A DNA stretch of 5,108 nt. Origin: Ruminococcus flavefaciens. Lineage in GTDB: Bacteria > Bacillota > Clostridia > Oscillospirales > Ruminococcaceae. Positions 1 to 5,103 of this stretch are shown here, piece after piece (position 1 is the first letter of the stretch; each line of letters starts with the position of its first letter). The translations under genes and the position numbers were made by a program. The stretch covers positions 11,961 to 17,068 of the forward strand of contig DEDQ01000075.1 of assembly GCA_002350065.1 (NCBI GenBank). Direction: 5' to 3'. The notes beneath the pieces are model-generated. The model was not told the origin of the DNA. It did no database searches and worked only from the letters and a program-made list of their open reading frames with translations.

Positions 1-38
1 AAAAGCCATAAAGAAGTCAAAACTTCTTTATGGCTTTT
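1..38. terminator. Intrinsic terminator after the fic module
   Basis: Bases 1-17 and 22-38 are perfect reverse complements, giving a 17-bp stem around a 4-base loop (CAAA). The stem ends in an A run on one side and a T run on the other, so it can act as a rho-independent terminator in both directions. On the minus strand it lies 15 bases beyond the fic stop codon, which makes it the natural end of the antitoxin-fic transcript. Because it sits at the window edge, it could also serve a plus-strand gene arriving from the left, which cannot be seen. Confidence 0.9.
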
Positions 39-53
39 TGCTTAGGTGAGGTC

Positions 54-644
54 TCAAATTATCAGTTCATCGAATACAGCTCTGAGCATCGACGTATCGC
101 CCTGAGCCGCCTTTATAGTAGCTATCATCAGCATATCGCTGTCGCATTTGGAAAAATCAATGTCATATCCCGCATTTCTTACGAGCAGTGTGATAAAAAT
201 GCGGAGCGTCCGCCCGTTCCCTTCGCGGAAAGGGTGGAGCATATTCAGCTCGTGGTAGAGCTCAGTCAGCTCGGAGAGGAAGGTTTCCCTGTCCATGCCG
301 CAGAGGTAATCCTGCTCTTTTAGCCGCGCAAATTTGAGAGTTCCAACTCGTTCGAGCTCGTCGTGCCGGCAGAAGACAGTTCCCTTCTTGGAGATGTTTA
401 TCGTACGGAGAGTCCCCGCCCAGTCGTAGAGGTCGCTGAACAGCATTTTATGCAGCGATTTGTAGAACCCGAGATCAGGCTCGCTGAACACCGTTTCCTG
501 TTCCGCCTGAATACCTCGCAGGAGCGTTATCTGCTTCTCGACGGCATCAAGCTCGGCGCGGTCGCGGATATCGAATTTATTGATGAGAACGGCAGTATCG
601 GGGTAGCAGTTCCACTGACAGCCCTCAACATTGTATACAGCCAT
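54..644 (-). CDS. fic: Fic-domain AMPylating enzyme (toxin of a Fic toxin-antitoxin pair)
   Basis: This is a 196-residue protein made almost entirely of one Fic domain. The catalytic loop is complete: HPFREGNGRTLR at residues 137-148 matches HxFx(D/E)GNGRxxR, with H137 as general base, E141 for metal binding and R145/R148 for phosphate contacts. Residues 74-95 (DWAGTLRTI followed by KKGTVF) look like the target-binding flap. Enzymes of this family usually transfer AMP from ATP to a hydroxyl side chain of a target protein; class I bacterial members commonly modify DNA gyrase and topoisomerase IV, but the target here is inference. No S/TxxxE(G/N) inhibitory helix is visible in the protein itself, which fits class I, where inhibition comes from a separate antitoxin. 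The ATG start shares one base with the antitoxin stop (TAATG), and only a weak AGG lies upstream, so its translation is probably coupled to the antitoxin. Confidence 0.95.
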   Translation of the reverse strand: MAVYNVEGCQWNCYPDTAVLINKFDIRDRAELDAVEKQITLLRGIQAEQETVFSEPDLGFYKSLHKMLFSDLYDWAGTLRTINISKKGTVFCRHDELERVGTLKFARLKEQDYLCGMDRETFLSELTELYHELNMLHPFREGNGRTLRIFITLLVRNAGYDIDFSKCDSDMLMIATIKAAQGDTSMLRAVFDELII

Positions 645-814
645 TACCTGTGCTTTACATCGCTGACGATCTTGTCAGTGAACTGTTTAAAGGTGAGCTC
701 GCCGCTGAGGCATTTTCTGACGTTGTCGATCTCGCTGTCAGAAAAGCAGAAGCCCTCCATACGTATGGAAGCGAGCTGGTTGCTCAGGGCTTTTTCAGTT
801 GAAACGTTATGCAA
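644..814 (-). CDS. VbhA-like antitoxin of the Fic module, TTG start
   Basis: This is a 56-residue protein directly upstream of fic. The start is TTG at 814-812, preceded by AAGGAG at 828-823 with 8 bases between. An in-frame TAA lies just upstream, and the next in-frame ATG (residue 19) would cut through the key motif, so TTG is the only sensible start. Residues 15-21 read ASIRMEG, an exact fit to the S/TxxxE(G/N) inhibition motif: S16 and E20 match the serine and glutamate by which VbhA-type antitoxins block the ATP gamma-phosphate position of Fic enzymes. The rest (SDSEIDNVRKCLSGELT, then a charged helix ending KHR) resembles the short antitoxin-VbhA fold, with no DNA-binding domain visible. 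It lies on the same transcript as fic and ends in a one-base overlap with it. The role is inferred from motif plus position, which agree well. Confidence 0.88.
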   Translation of the reverse strand: MHNVSTEKALSNQLASIRMEGFCFSDSEIDNVRKCLSGELTFKQFTDKIVSDVKHR

Positions 815-822
815 GTTATCAG

Positions 823-828
823 CTCCTT
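823..828 (-). promoter_or_regulatory. Ribosome binding site that fixes the antitoxin TTG start
   Basis: AAGGAG on the minus strand, 8 bases before TTG at 814. It is the only strong Shine-Dalgarno match for the antitoxin-fic pair and decides the non-ATG start. Confidence 0.85.
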
Positions 829-845
829 AAAAAATCACTGGACAT

Positions 846-874
846 ATTATATCCCATAATCCCGTATTTGTCAA
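846..874 (-). promoter_or_regulatory. Consensus sigma-A promoter of the antitoxin-fic operon
   Basis: On the minus strand TTGACA (874-869) is followed after exactly 17 bases by TATAAT (851-846), a perfect match to the housekeeping consensus. The expected transcript start is near 839, giving a leader of about 25 bases before the antitoxin TTG. The -35 box begins only 3 bases after the HAD stop codon. A 15-base near-palindrome at 840-854 (GGATATAATATGTCC, one mismatched pair) covers the -10 box and could be an operator, though AT-rich -10 regions form such symmetry easily. Confidence 0.88.
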
Positions 875-877
875 GGC

Positions 878-1444
878 TCATTTTATGCGTCTGACTTTTC
901 CTTTTTTCACGATGAATACATTGCGGGAGATGTCCATCATTGCCTTGTCGTTGAAAGAATCTGTGTAGAAGCAGTCTATCGGCTTGTCACCGTGTTTCTC
1001 GCGGTAGCGTCTGACCTTGTTATCGCTGAAATTGAGGTATACCACGCATTTGTTTTCGAGGTCGACCTCCGAGCATATCATGTTTGACGTGCGGAGGTAT
1101 TTTTTTATGCCGTTCAGCAGGAACGACGGACCTGCGGTGATGATGATATCGTCCTTGTGTATCCTTTTCAGCATAGAGCGGTCGAGCTTGCGTATGTGAG
1201 TTTTCCAGAAGCCGTCAGTGAGGCTCAGAACCTCCTGCTCGCTCCTGATAAAGCGCTTCATCGCGTCGTTTATGGACTTTTCCATATAGCTTCTGTTCAC
1301 AAGGCAGAGCTTATACTTGAGCAGATTCCAGAAAAGCTTCGGGAGCCAGAGTATTATCTTTTTGTTTATCCTTATCATGTAGAGCGCGAAGTCTATCGAG
1401 CTCTCGCCGCGGTAGAGTGTATTATCGAAATCAAAGACGTTCAT
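878..1444 (-). CDS. HAD-superfamily phosphatase, PgpC/SerB-like (subfamily IB)
   Basis: This is a 188-residue HAD hydrolase with all four motifs. Motif I is FDFDNT at residues 4-9, with nucleophile D5 and acid/base D7. Motif II is IITAGPS at 101-107, with T103. The motif III lysine is probably K143, and motif IV is DSFND at 162-166. A small helical cap lies between motifs I and II, and its first part (residues 22-48) is hydrophobic and basic (IILWLPKLFWNLLKYKL). That layout recalls E. coli PgpC, a phosphatidylglycerophosphate phosphatase of HAD subfamily IB, and suggests membrane contact; SerB-like phosphatases share the fold. The substrate cannot be read from sequence. The ATG at 1444 has GGAAGG 11 bases upstream, a slightly long spacing. 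The gene is transcribed alone from the promoter at 1519-1547, through a leader hairpin. No terminator is seen between it and the fic module, so some read-through into that operon is possible. Confidence 0.85.
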   Translation of the reverse strand: MNVFDFDNTLYRGESSIDFALYMIRINKKIILWLPKLFWNLLKYKLCLVNRSYMEKSINDAMKRFIRSEQEVLSLTDGFWKTHIRKLDRSMLKRIHKDDIIITAGPSFLLNGIKKYLRTSNMICSEVDLENKCVVYLNFSDNKVRRYREKHGDKPIDCFYTDSFNDKAMMDISRNVFIVKKGKVRRIK

Positions 1445-1472
1445 GTATTCACCGACCTTCCGGAATGAGAAT

Positions 1473-1504
1473 AAAAACTACGCTCCACTTTATCGTGGAG
1501 CGTA
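1473..1504 (-). terminator. Terminator-like hairpin in the HAD gene leader (terminator or attenuator)
   Basis: Bases 1479-1488 (TACGCTCCAC) and 1495-1504 (GTGGAGCGTA) form a perfect 10-bp stem with a 6-base loop. Read on the minus strand, the stem is followed after one G by TTTTT (1477-1473), the form of an intrinsic terminator. It would end transcripts of the membrane-protease operon that stops at 1591. It also lies downstream of the HAD promoter and 28 bases before the HAD start codon, so the HAD mRNA must pass through it. Whether it is a plain terminator, a leaky one or a regulated attenuator cannot be told from sequence alone. Confidence 0.75.
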
Positions 1505-1518
1505 AAATACGCAATATG

Positions 1519-1547
1519 ATTATAGCACATAAGGCGGATATTGTCAA
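1519..1547 (-). promoter_or_regulatory. Consensus sigma-A promoter for the HAD phosphatase gene
   Basis: TTGACA (1547-1542), 17 bases, then TATAAT (1524-1519) on the minus strand: a perfect housekeeping promoter. It lies in the 146-base gap between the M50 gene and the HAD gene and points at the HAD gene. The expected start is near G1512, about 68 bases before the HAD ATG, with the hairpin at 1479-1504 inside that leader. Confidence 0.87.
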
Positions 1548-1590
1548 GAAATGCCGTATCTTATACTTTTTATCCGCGTACAAGTGCCGG

Positions 1591-2085
1591 TCACATGAGA
1601 GCCATATCCGTCACTACAGCGATAATTATCCCCGCGAGCAGGAGCGCTCTCACAGCCTTCAGCACCGACTGTATCAGCCGCTCATGCGGCGAGCCCTCCG
1701 CGAGCATATCAAGCAGAGCTCCGCCGTCGAGGGAGCTGAACGGCAGGAGGTTGAAAGTTCCCGCGGCAAGGCTCAGAGCGGCAAGTCTGCCGCCGTTTCC
1801 GGTCAGCACAAGAGCCGCGTACATCAGCAGATTCACAGCAGGACCGCTCAGGAGGACAGCCGCTCCCTTTTTTATATCAGCCGCCGGAGCCGCAGTCATT
1901 TTTATGCCGAAGATGCTGAACTCTATCAGGCGGAGCTCTCCTCCGGTGAGCCGCAGAGCGGAGATATGTCCGAGCTCATGAAGCAGGCACACGGCGTAGA
2001 ATCCGAGTATCATGCCGGCGTCTTTAAGCATGAAAAGCAGAGCGTTGAACAGCAGGAACGAAAAATGTATCCTCAGCTTTCTCAA
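1591..2085 (-). CDS. M50 site-2-protease-like membrane metalloprotease (SpoIVFB-like)
   Basis: This is a 164-residue polytopic membrane protein with the three signatures of intramembrane zinc proteases. HELGH at residues 36-40 has zinc ligands H36 and H40 and catalytic E37. GPAVN is at 81-85. NLLPFSSLDGG at 112-122 supplies the third ligand, D120. Hydrophobic stretches lie at about 8-20, 24-40, 74-95, 101-118 and 144-160. It is short compared with SpoIVFB (about 290 residues) because there is no CBS domain after the core. Family members cut single-pass membrane proteins within the bilayer; SpoIVFB activates pro-sigma-K in spore formers, but the substrate here is unknown. The start is TTG at 2085, overlapping the upstream TGA as TTGA. 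Only GGAG 11 bases upstream is seen, so translational coupling is likely. The upstream partner gene and the short core suggest a small dedicated protease/regulator pair. Confidence 0.9.
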   Translation of the reverse strand: MRKLRIHFSFLLFNALLFMLKDAGMILGFYAVCLLHELGHISALRLTGGELRLIEFSIFGIKMTAAPAADIKKGAAVLLSGPAVNLLMYAALVLTGNGGRLAALSLAAGTFNLLPFSSLDGGALLDMLAEGSPHERLIQSVLKAVRALLLAGIIIAVVTDMALM

Positions 2086-2381
2086 CGGCTCAGATACTCC
2101 GTGAGCATGGATATCGGATTCGGGAAAAGCTCAGATGTATCGGCAGAAAGTCCGCGCAGACGTGAGAGGATATCGCCGGCGATATCGCTCCGGAAGATGT
2201 TCAGAGCGGCAAGTCCTATTGCTATTAGCAGGCAGAGCGCAGTCTGCATAGCGATTATGTCGTCAGCCTTTCCCTCTTTTTTGCGGCGCGAGCGCTCCTC
2301 CTCGAGAGCGGAGGTGTCGTCGTCCGGCGGGAGCTTGCTCCTCTCGTCGTAAACCTCGGGTATTATATATGTATCGTTCAT
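2082..2381 (-). CDS. Small single-pass membrane protein paired with the M50 protease
   Basis: This is a 99-residue protein of no family that I recognise with certainty. Residues 1-39 are polar and charged, with an acidic part (PPDDDTSALEEE) then a basic cluster (RSRRKK) that fits a cytoplasmic N terminus. Residues 42-63 form one hydrophobic segment (IIAMQTALCLLIAIGLAALNIF). About 36 residues follow outside, ending PNPISMLTEYLSR. ATG at 2381 has AAAGGAG 8 bases upstream, a strong start. Its TGA overlaps the TTG of the M50 gene. In Bacillus the gene just before spoIVFB is spoIVFA, a single-pass protein that anchors and inhibits the protease. Position and topology match that role, but the LytM/M23-like external domain of SpoIVFA is absent. 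It may therefore be a reduced SpoIVFA-like regulator, or a substrate of the protease. This is inference from context. Confidence 0.8.
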   Translation of the reverse strand: MNDTYIIPEVYDERSKLPPDDDTSALEEERSRRKKEGKADDIIAMQTALCLLIAIGLAALNIFRSDIAGDILSRLRGLSADTSELFPNPISMLTEYLSR

Positions 2382-2389
2382 GGAAAAAA

Positions 2390-2396
2390 CTCCTTT
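2390..2396 (-). promoter_or_regulatory. Ribosome binding site of the membrane-protease operon
   Basis: AAAGGAG on the minus strand, 8 bases before ATG at 2381. It is the strong entry site for the operon; the M50 gene downstream has only a weak one. Confidence 0.8.
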
Positions 2397-2418
2397 CGGC
2401 TTTGTAATAATATATTAA

Positions 2419-2447
2419 TTGACACTTTATTATAAATGTGCTAAAAT
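2419..2447 (+). promoter_or_regulatory. Promoter of the lipoprotein-radA operon
   Basis: TTGACA (2419-2424), 17 bases, TAAAAT (2442-2447), with TG at 2439-2440 giving an extended -10. The expected start is near 2454, about 40 bases before the lipoprotein TTG. The region 2397-2460 is strongly AT-rich and separates divergent genes. A TATAAT for the opposite strand lies at 2434-2429, inside this promoter's spacer, but the matching -35 region (GCCAAA at 2457-2452) is poor, so the minus-strand promoter is only tentative. If both are used, they overlap and would compete for polymerase. Confidence 0.75.
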
Positions 2448-2481
2448 ATAATTTGGCTATGTGCCGCACAGAACAAAAACT

Positions 2482-2486
2482 GGAGG
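2482..2486 (+). promoter_or_regulatory. Ribosome binding site that fixes the lipoprotein TTG start
   Basis: GGAGG, 7 bases before TTG at 2494. The in-frame GTG at 2461 has no ribosome site and would lie about 7 bases from the predicted transcript start, so TTG is preferred. Confidence 0.85.
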
Positions 2487-2493
2487 TCTTATT

Positions 2494-3573
2494 TTGAAGA
2501 TAAATAAAGCGTTATGTCTTATATCGCTCATTTCGGCAGTCTCCCTTGCGGGCTGTTCGACTACTGACAAAGCGTCATCGTCCGAAGCTCCTACCGAGCC
2601 CGAGAAGGTATCGCCCGAGAGCATCTCATTCGAGTGGCAGGCTCCGTATGAGGCTAAGCTGGAGGAATTCAGGAACTCGGAGCAGTTCAATTCCAACCCA
2701 AACGGCGGCTCAGCATTTGAGATAACCGATGTCACCGGAGATGATACTCCCGAGCTTATAATCTCGCCCTCAGGCGATAAAGCGTCGATGTGCAGCATCT
2801 ACACCTGCGAGGGCGGAAACATCGTAAGCCTCGGAGAGACCGGCTTCTTCGGCGAATTTGAATATCTCCCCGAGCAGGGCTATATCCACGAGGAATACAG
2901 CGGCGAAGGCTTTATTATCGGCAAATACAAGAAATATGAGGACGGCGAGCTCGTCGACAAGCTCAACTACAGCGACAATTCCGGCGAAGCCTCTTCCGGC
3001 GCAACTATCACACACAGCATCAACGGTGACGATGTGCTTCTTTCGCAGTATGAGGAAACTCTCACGGAATACGGAGCCGGTCCCTCGTTCAGGATAGGCA
3101 GGAAGTACACCTTCGGCGATGCGGCTGTAAATTACGGTATCCGCCGAGCTGAAAGCTGGGGAGCTGTTCTCACGACAGAGCAGAAGGAGCTCGCACGCGG
3201 CAAGCTCAATGAGCTTCTGACTTCATTAGATGTCGCTGCAAGCGGAGCTGCTTTCGAGCTCTGCGACCTCAACGGTGACGATGTCCCCGAGCTGGTAGTT
3301 TCAGAGGGAGCATTCTCGGAATCGCAGTGCAGGATATACTACTTCAATGGCGGCGAGATGTCTCAGCTCGAAGGTACCTACGGCAGTCTTGGCTGTATCA
3401 AGTTCGATATGGAAAAGCTCGTATTCTACGCTGAAACTCCCATGGAGACCACCTACTGGAGCCTCGCCGACAGCAATTTCTCAGCCGCGGACTATGTAAG
3501 CTCCGGAAGCGTAATGCAGGTGGGAAGGAAGTACAGCCTGACCGAAGCCGATATCACAGCGGCGCTTCTCTGA
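2494..3573 (+). CDS. Secreted lipoprotein with two internal DxxGDDxPEL repeats
   Basis: With the TTG start the protein has 359 residues. Residues 1-21 are a lipoprotein signal: basic MKINK, a hydrophobic core, and lipobox LAGC with the lipidated cysteine at 21. A serine/threonine/proline/glutamate linker follows to about 45. The mature part is an imperfect duplication. Unit 1 (about 48-219) holds AFEITDVTGDDTPELIIS at 74-91 and IGRKYTFGDAAV at 201-212. Unit 2 (about 222-359) holds AFELCDLNGDDVPELVVS at 253-270 and VGRKYSLTEADI at 343-354. The D-x-x/N-G-D-D-x-P-E-L loops resemble calcium-binding loops of FG-GAP/VCBS-type and dockerin-like proteins, so metal binding is plausible but not shown. 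It would be anchored on the outer face of the membrane. The function is unknown. It is followed 4 bases later by radA, probably through shared transcription rather than shared function. Confidence 0.87.
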   Translation: MKINKALCLISLISAVSLAGCSTTDKASSSEAPTEPEKVSPESISFEWQAPYEAKLEEFRNSEQFNSNPNGGSAFEITDVTGDDTPELIISPSGDKASMCSIYTCEGGNIVSLGETGFFGEFEYLPEQGYIHEEYSGEGFIIGKYKKYEDGELVDKLNYSDNSGEASSGATITHSINGDDVLLSQYEETLTEYGAGPSFRIGRKYTFGDAAVNYGIRRAESWGAVLTTEQKELARGKLNELLTSLDVAASGAAFELCDLNGDDVPELVVSEGAFSESQCRIYYFNGGEMSQLEGTYGSLGCIKFDMEKLVFYAETPMETTYWSLADSNFSAADYVSSGSVMQVGRKYSLTEADITAALL

Positions 3574-3577
3574 AACT

Positions 3578-4948
3578 ATGGCTAAATCGAAATATATCTA
3601 TACCTGTAACCAGTGCGGCTATGAGAGCTCGAAATGGAACGGCAAATGCCCCTCATGCGGAGCGTGGAACAGCTTCGAGGAGGAGCTCGCTGACAGCTCG
3701 CCTGTCGGGAATGCGTCCTCAGCGCGGAGCGTCCCCGACCTCTCGGAGCAGATACTCGAGCTTGAAAGCAGCGGCGCTGACAGCGATGTCCGCTACGACA
3801 CCGGAGTAGGAGAGCTAAACCGCGTTCTCGGCGGCGGACTTGTAAAGGGCTCGCTCGTACTGCTCGGCGGCGAACCCGGCATCGGCAAGAGTACGCTTCT
3901 TTTGCAGATATGCCAGTTTCTTGGCGAGGAGCATTCAGTGCTCTATGTTTCCGGCGAGGAATCCGCGCGGCAGATAAAGCTCCGTGCGCAGAGGCTCGGA
4001 GTCGATACCGAGAACCTGTATATTTTAACTGCGAACGACGCTGAGGCTATCGCCGAAACGATAGCAGGAAGCGCTCCGGATATCGCGATAATCGACTCTA
4101 TCCAGACCATGAGCATAAACCGTATAAGCTCAAGTCCGGGCAGTATCACTCAGGTGCGGGAATGCACCAATCTCTTCATGCGCACTGCGAAAAGTCAGGA
4201 GATACCGGTCATCATCGTCGGTCACGTCAACAAGGACGGCGCTATCGCGGGGCCAAAGGTCATGGAGCACATCGTCGACGCCGTGCTCTACTTCGAGGGC
4301 GAACGCCACCAGAGCTATCGCTTGCTTCGCGCAGTCAAGAACCGTTTCGGCTCGACCAACGAGATAGGCGTATTCGAGATGCTCGACAAGGGACTTGCCG
4401 AGGTTGCGAACCCGTCGCAGATGCTCCTCTCCGGCAGACCTCATAATGTATCGGGTACGTGCGTTGCCTGCGTTATCGAGGGAAGCAGACCGATACTCGC
4501 CGAGGTGCAGGCTCTCGCCGCAAAGACGAGCTATTCCGCGCCGCGAAGAATGGTCACGGGCTATGATTTCAACAGGCTCAACATCATCATCGCAGTGCTT
4601 GAAAAGCGGCTCGGCATCTTCATGGGGAGTCTTGACGTATACCTCAACATTGTCGGAGGCTTCCGACTCGACGAGCCCGCTGCCGACCTGCCGGTCGCAA
4701 TGGCTCTGTATTCGGGCATCATGGACAAGCTCATCGACGAGGAGCTCATCGCATTCGGCGAGATAGGTCTCGGCGGCGAGATACGCTCAGTCCCGCACGC
4801 TTCACAGCGCATAAAAGAGGCGGAGCGCATGGGCTTCAGGAAGGTCGTTATCCCCAAGCAGTGCCTTTCCGGCATCGACGTCAAAAACTATGACATTGAG
4901 ATAATCCCCGCATCGACGCTGAAACAGGCGTTTGCGGCAATAAAATAA
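3578..4948 (+). CDS. radA: DNA repair ATPase RadA/Sms
   Basis: This is a full-length RadA of 456 residues. The N-terminal zinc finger has C10, C13, C24 and C27 (CNQCGYES then CPSCGAW). The RecA-like ATPase core has Walker A GEPGIGKST at 98-106 and Walker B IAIIDS at 169-174, and the family motif KNRFG is at 254-258. The C-terminal Lon-like domain (about 350-456) includes YLNIVGGFRLDEPAADLPVA. RadA is a cytoplasmic hexameric DNA motor that drives branch migration and helps process recombination intermediates with RecA. The ATG at 3578 matches the usual MAK-type N terminus. No Shine-Dalgarno sequence is visible in the bases before it, and the preceding stop is only 4 bases away, so translation is probably coupled to the lipoprotein gene. 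The usual clostridial neighbours (clpC/mcsB side or disA) are not seen here. No clear terminator follows within the window. Confidence 0.97.
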   Translation: MAKSKYIYTCNQCGYESSKWNGKCPSCGAWNSFEEELADSSPVGNASSARSVPDLSEQILELESSGADSDVRYDTGVGELNRVLGGGLVKGSLVLLGGEPGIGKSTLLLQICQFLGEEHSVLYVSGEESARQIKLRAQRLGVDTENLYILTANDAEAIAETIAGSAPDIAIIDSIQTMSINRISSSPGSITQVRECTNLFMRTAKSQEIPVIIVGHVNKDGAIAGPKVMEHIVDAVLYFEGERHQSYRLLRAVKNRFGSTNEIGVFEMLDKGLAEVANPSQMLLSGRPHNVSGTCVACVIEGSRPILAEVQALAAKTSYSAPRRMVTGYDFNRLNIIIAVLEKRLGIFMGSLDVYLNIVGGFRLDEPAADLPVAMALYSGIMDKLIDEELIAFGEIGLGGEIRSVPHASQRIKEAERMGFRKVVIPKQCLSGIDVKNYDIEIIPASTLKQAFAAIK

Positions 4949-4949
4949 C

Positions 4950-5103
4950 ACTCGCGGACGGTTTTAGGCTGCGTACCTTGACTGAAAAAGCGGGCTGCCG
5001 AGCAGTAAAGAAACGGCTCATATCTGGCAACTCGCGGAATCGGCTGAAGCGACGCCCTTTAGACTGCTCCCCTTAGCGGAAAAGCGGGCTACCGAGCCGT
5101 AAA
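4950..5103. repeat. Two degenerate copies of an intergenic repeat of about 80-94 bases
   Basis: The 160 bases after radA contain no credible gene. ACTCGCGGA occurs at 4950-4958 and 5030-5038. A longer match pairs 4957-5009 with 5051-5103: both begin GACG, and within it AAAAGCGGGCTnCCGAGCnGTAAA (4986-5009 and 5080-5103) differs at 2 of 24 positions. The middle parts align with small gaps at lower identity, and copy 2 has about 14 extra bases near its start. ACGGCTC (5013-5019) and GAGCCGT (5094-5100) are inverted and could enclose a stem-bounded unit. Copy 1 begins 1 base after the radA stop. This looks like a dispersed intergenic repeat family, but its identity and true ends cannot be settled from one window. 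Confidence 0.7.

Noticed and set aside
363..830. Plus-strand open frame opposite fic and the antitoxin
   Set aside because: No family resemblance, no ribosome site, and the opposite strand carries a complete Fic core and inhibitor motif.
1417..2352. Long plus-strand open frame of 311 residues
   Set aside because: It lies opposite the M50 gene, its partner and the HAD start. Its product is a serine/arginine/glutamine-rich string with no motif or ribosome site, while the minus-strand frames carry HELGH, GPxxN and LDGG motifs. It is a shadow.
2082..2381. Broken or frameshifted SpoIVFA/M23 peptidase
   Set aside because: The stop overlaps the M50 start as TTGA and there is no room or remnant for a lost M23 domain, so the short form looks intact.
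2447..2452. TATAAT on the plus strand as the lipoprotein -10 box
   Set aside because: It would need a 22-base spacer to TTGACA. The TAAAAT at 2442 with an upstream TG has the ideal 17-base spacing.
2461..2493. GTG start for the lipoprotein, adding 11 residues
   Set aside because: No ribosome site lies before it, it is too close to the predicted transcript start, and it would place a polar stretch before the signal peptide. TTG at 2494 has GGAGG at the right distance.
4130..4444. Minus-strand open frame inside radA
   Set aside because: It is a shadow of the highly conserved RadA core, with no independent promoter, ribosome site or recognisable domain.
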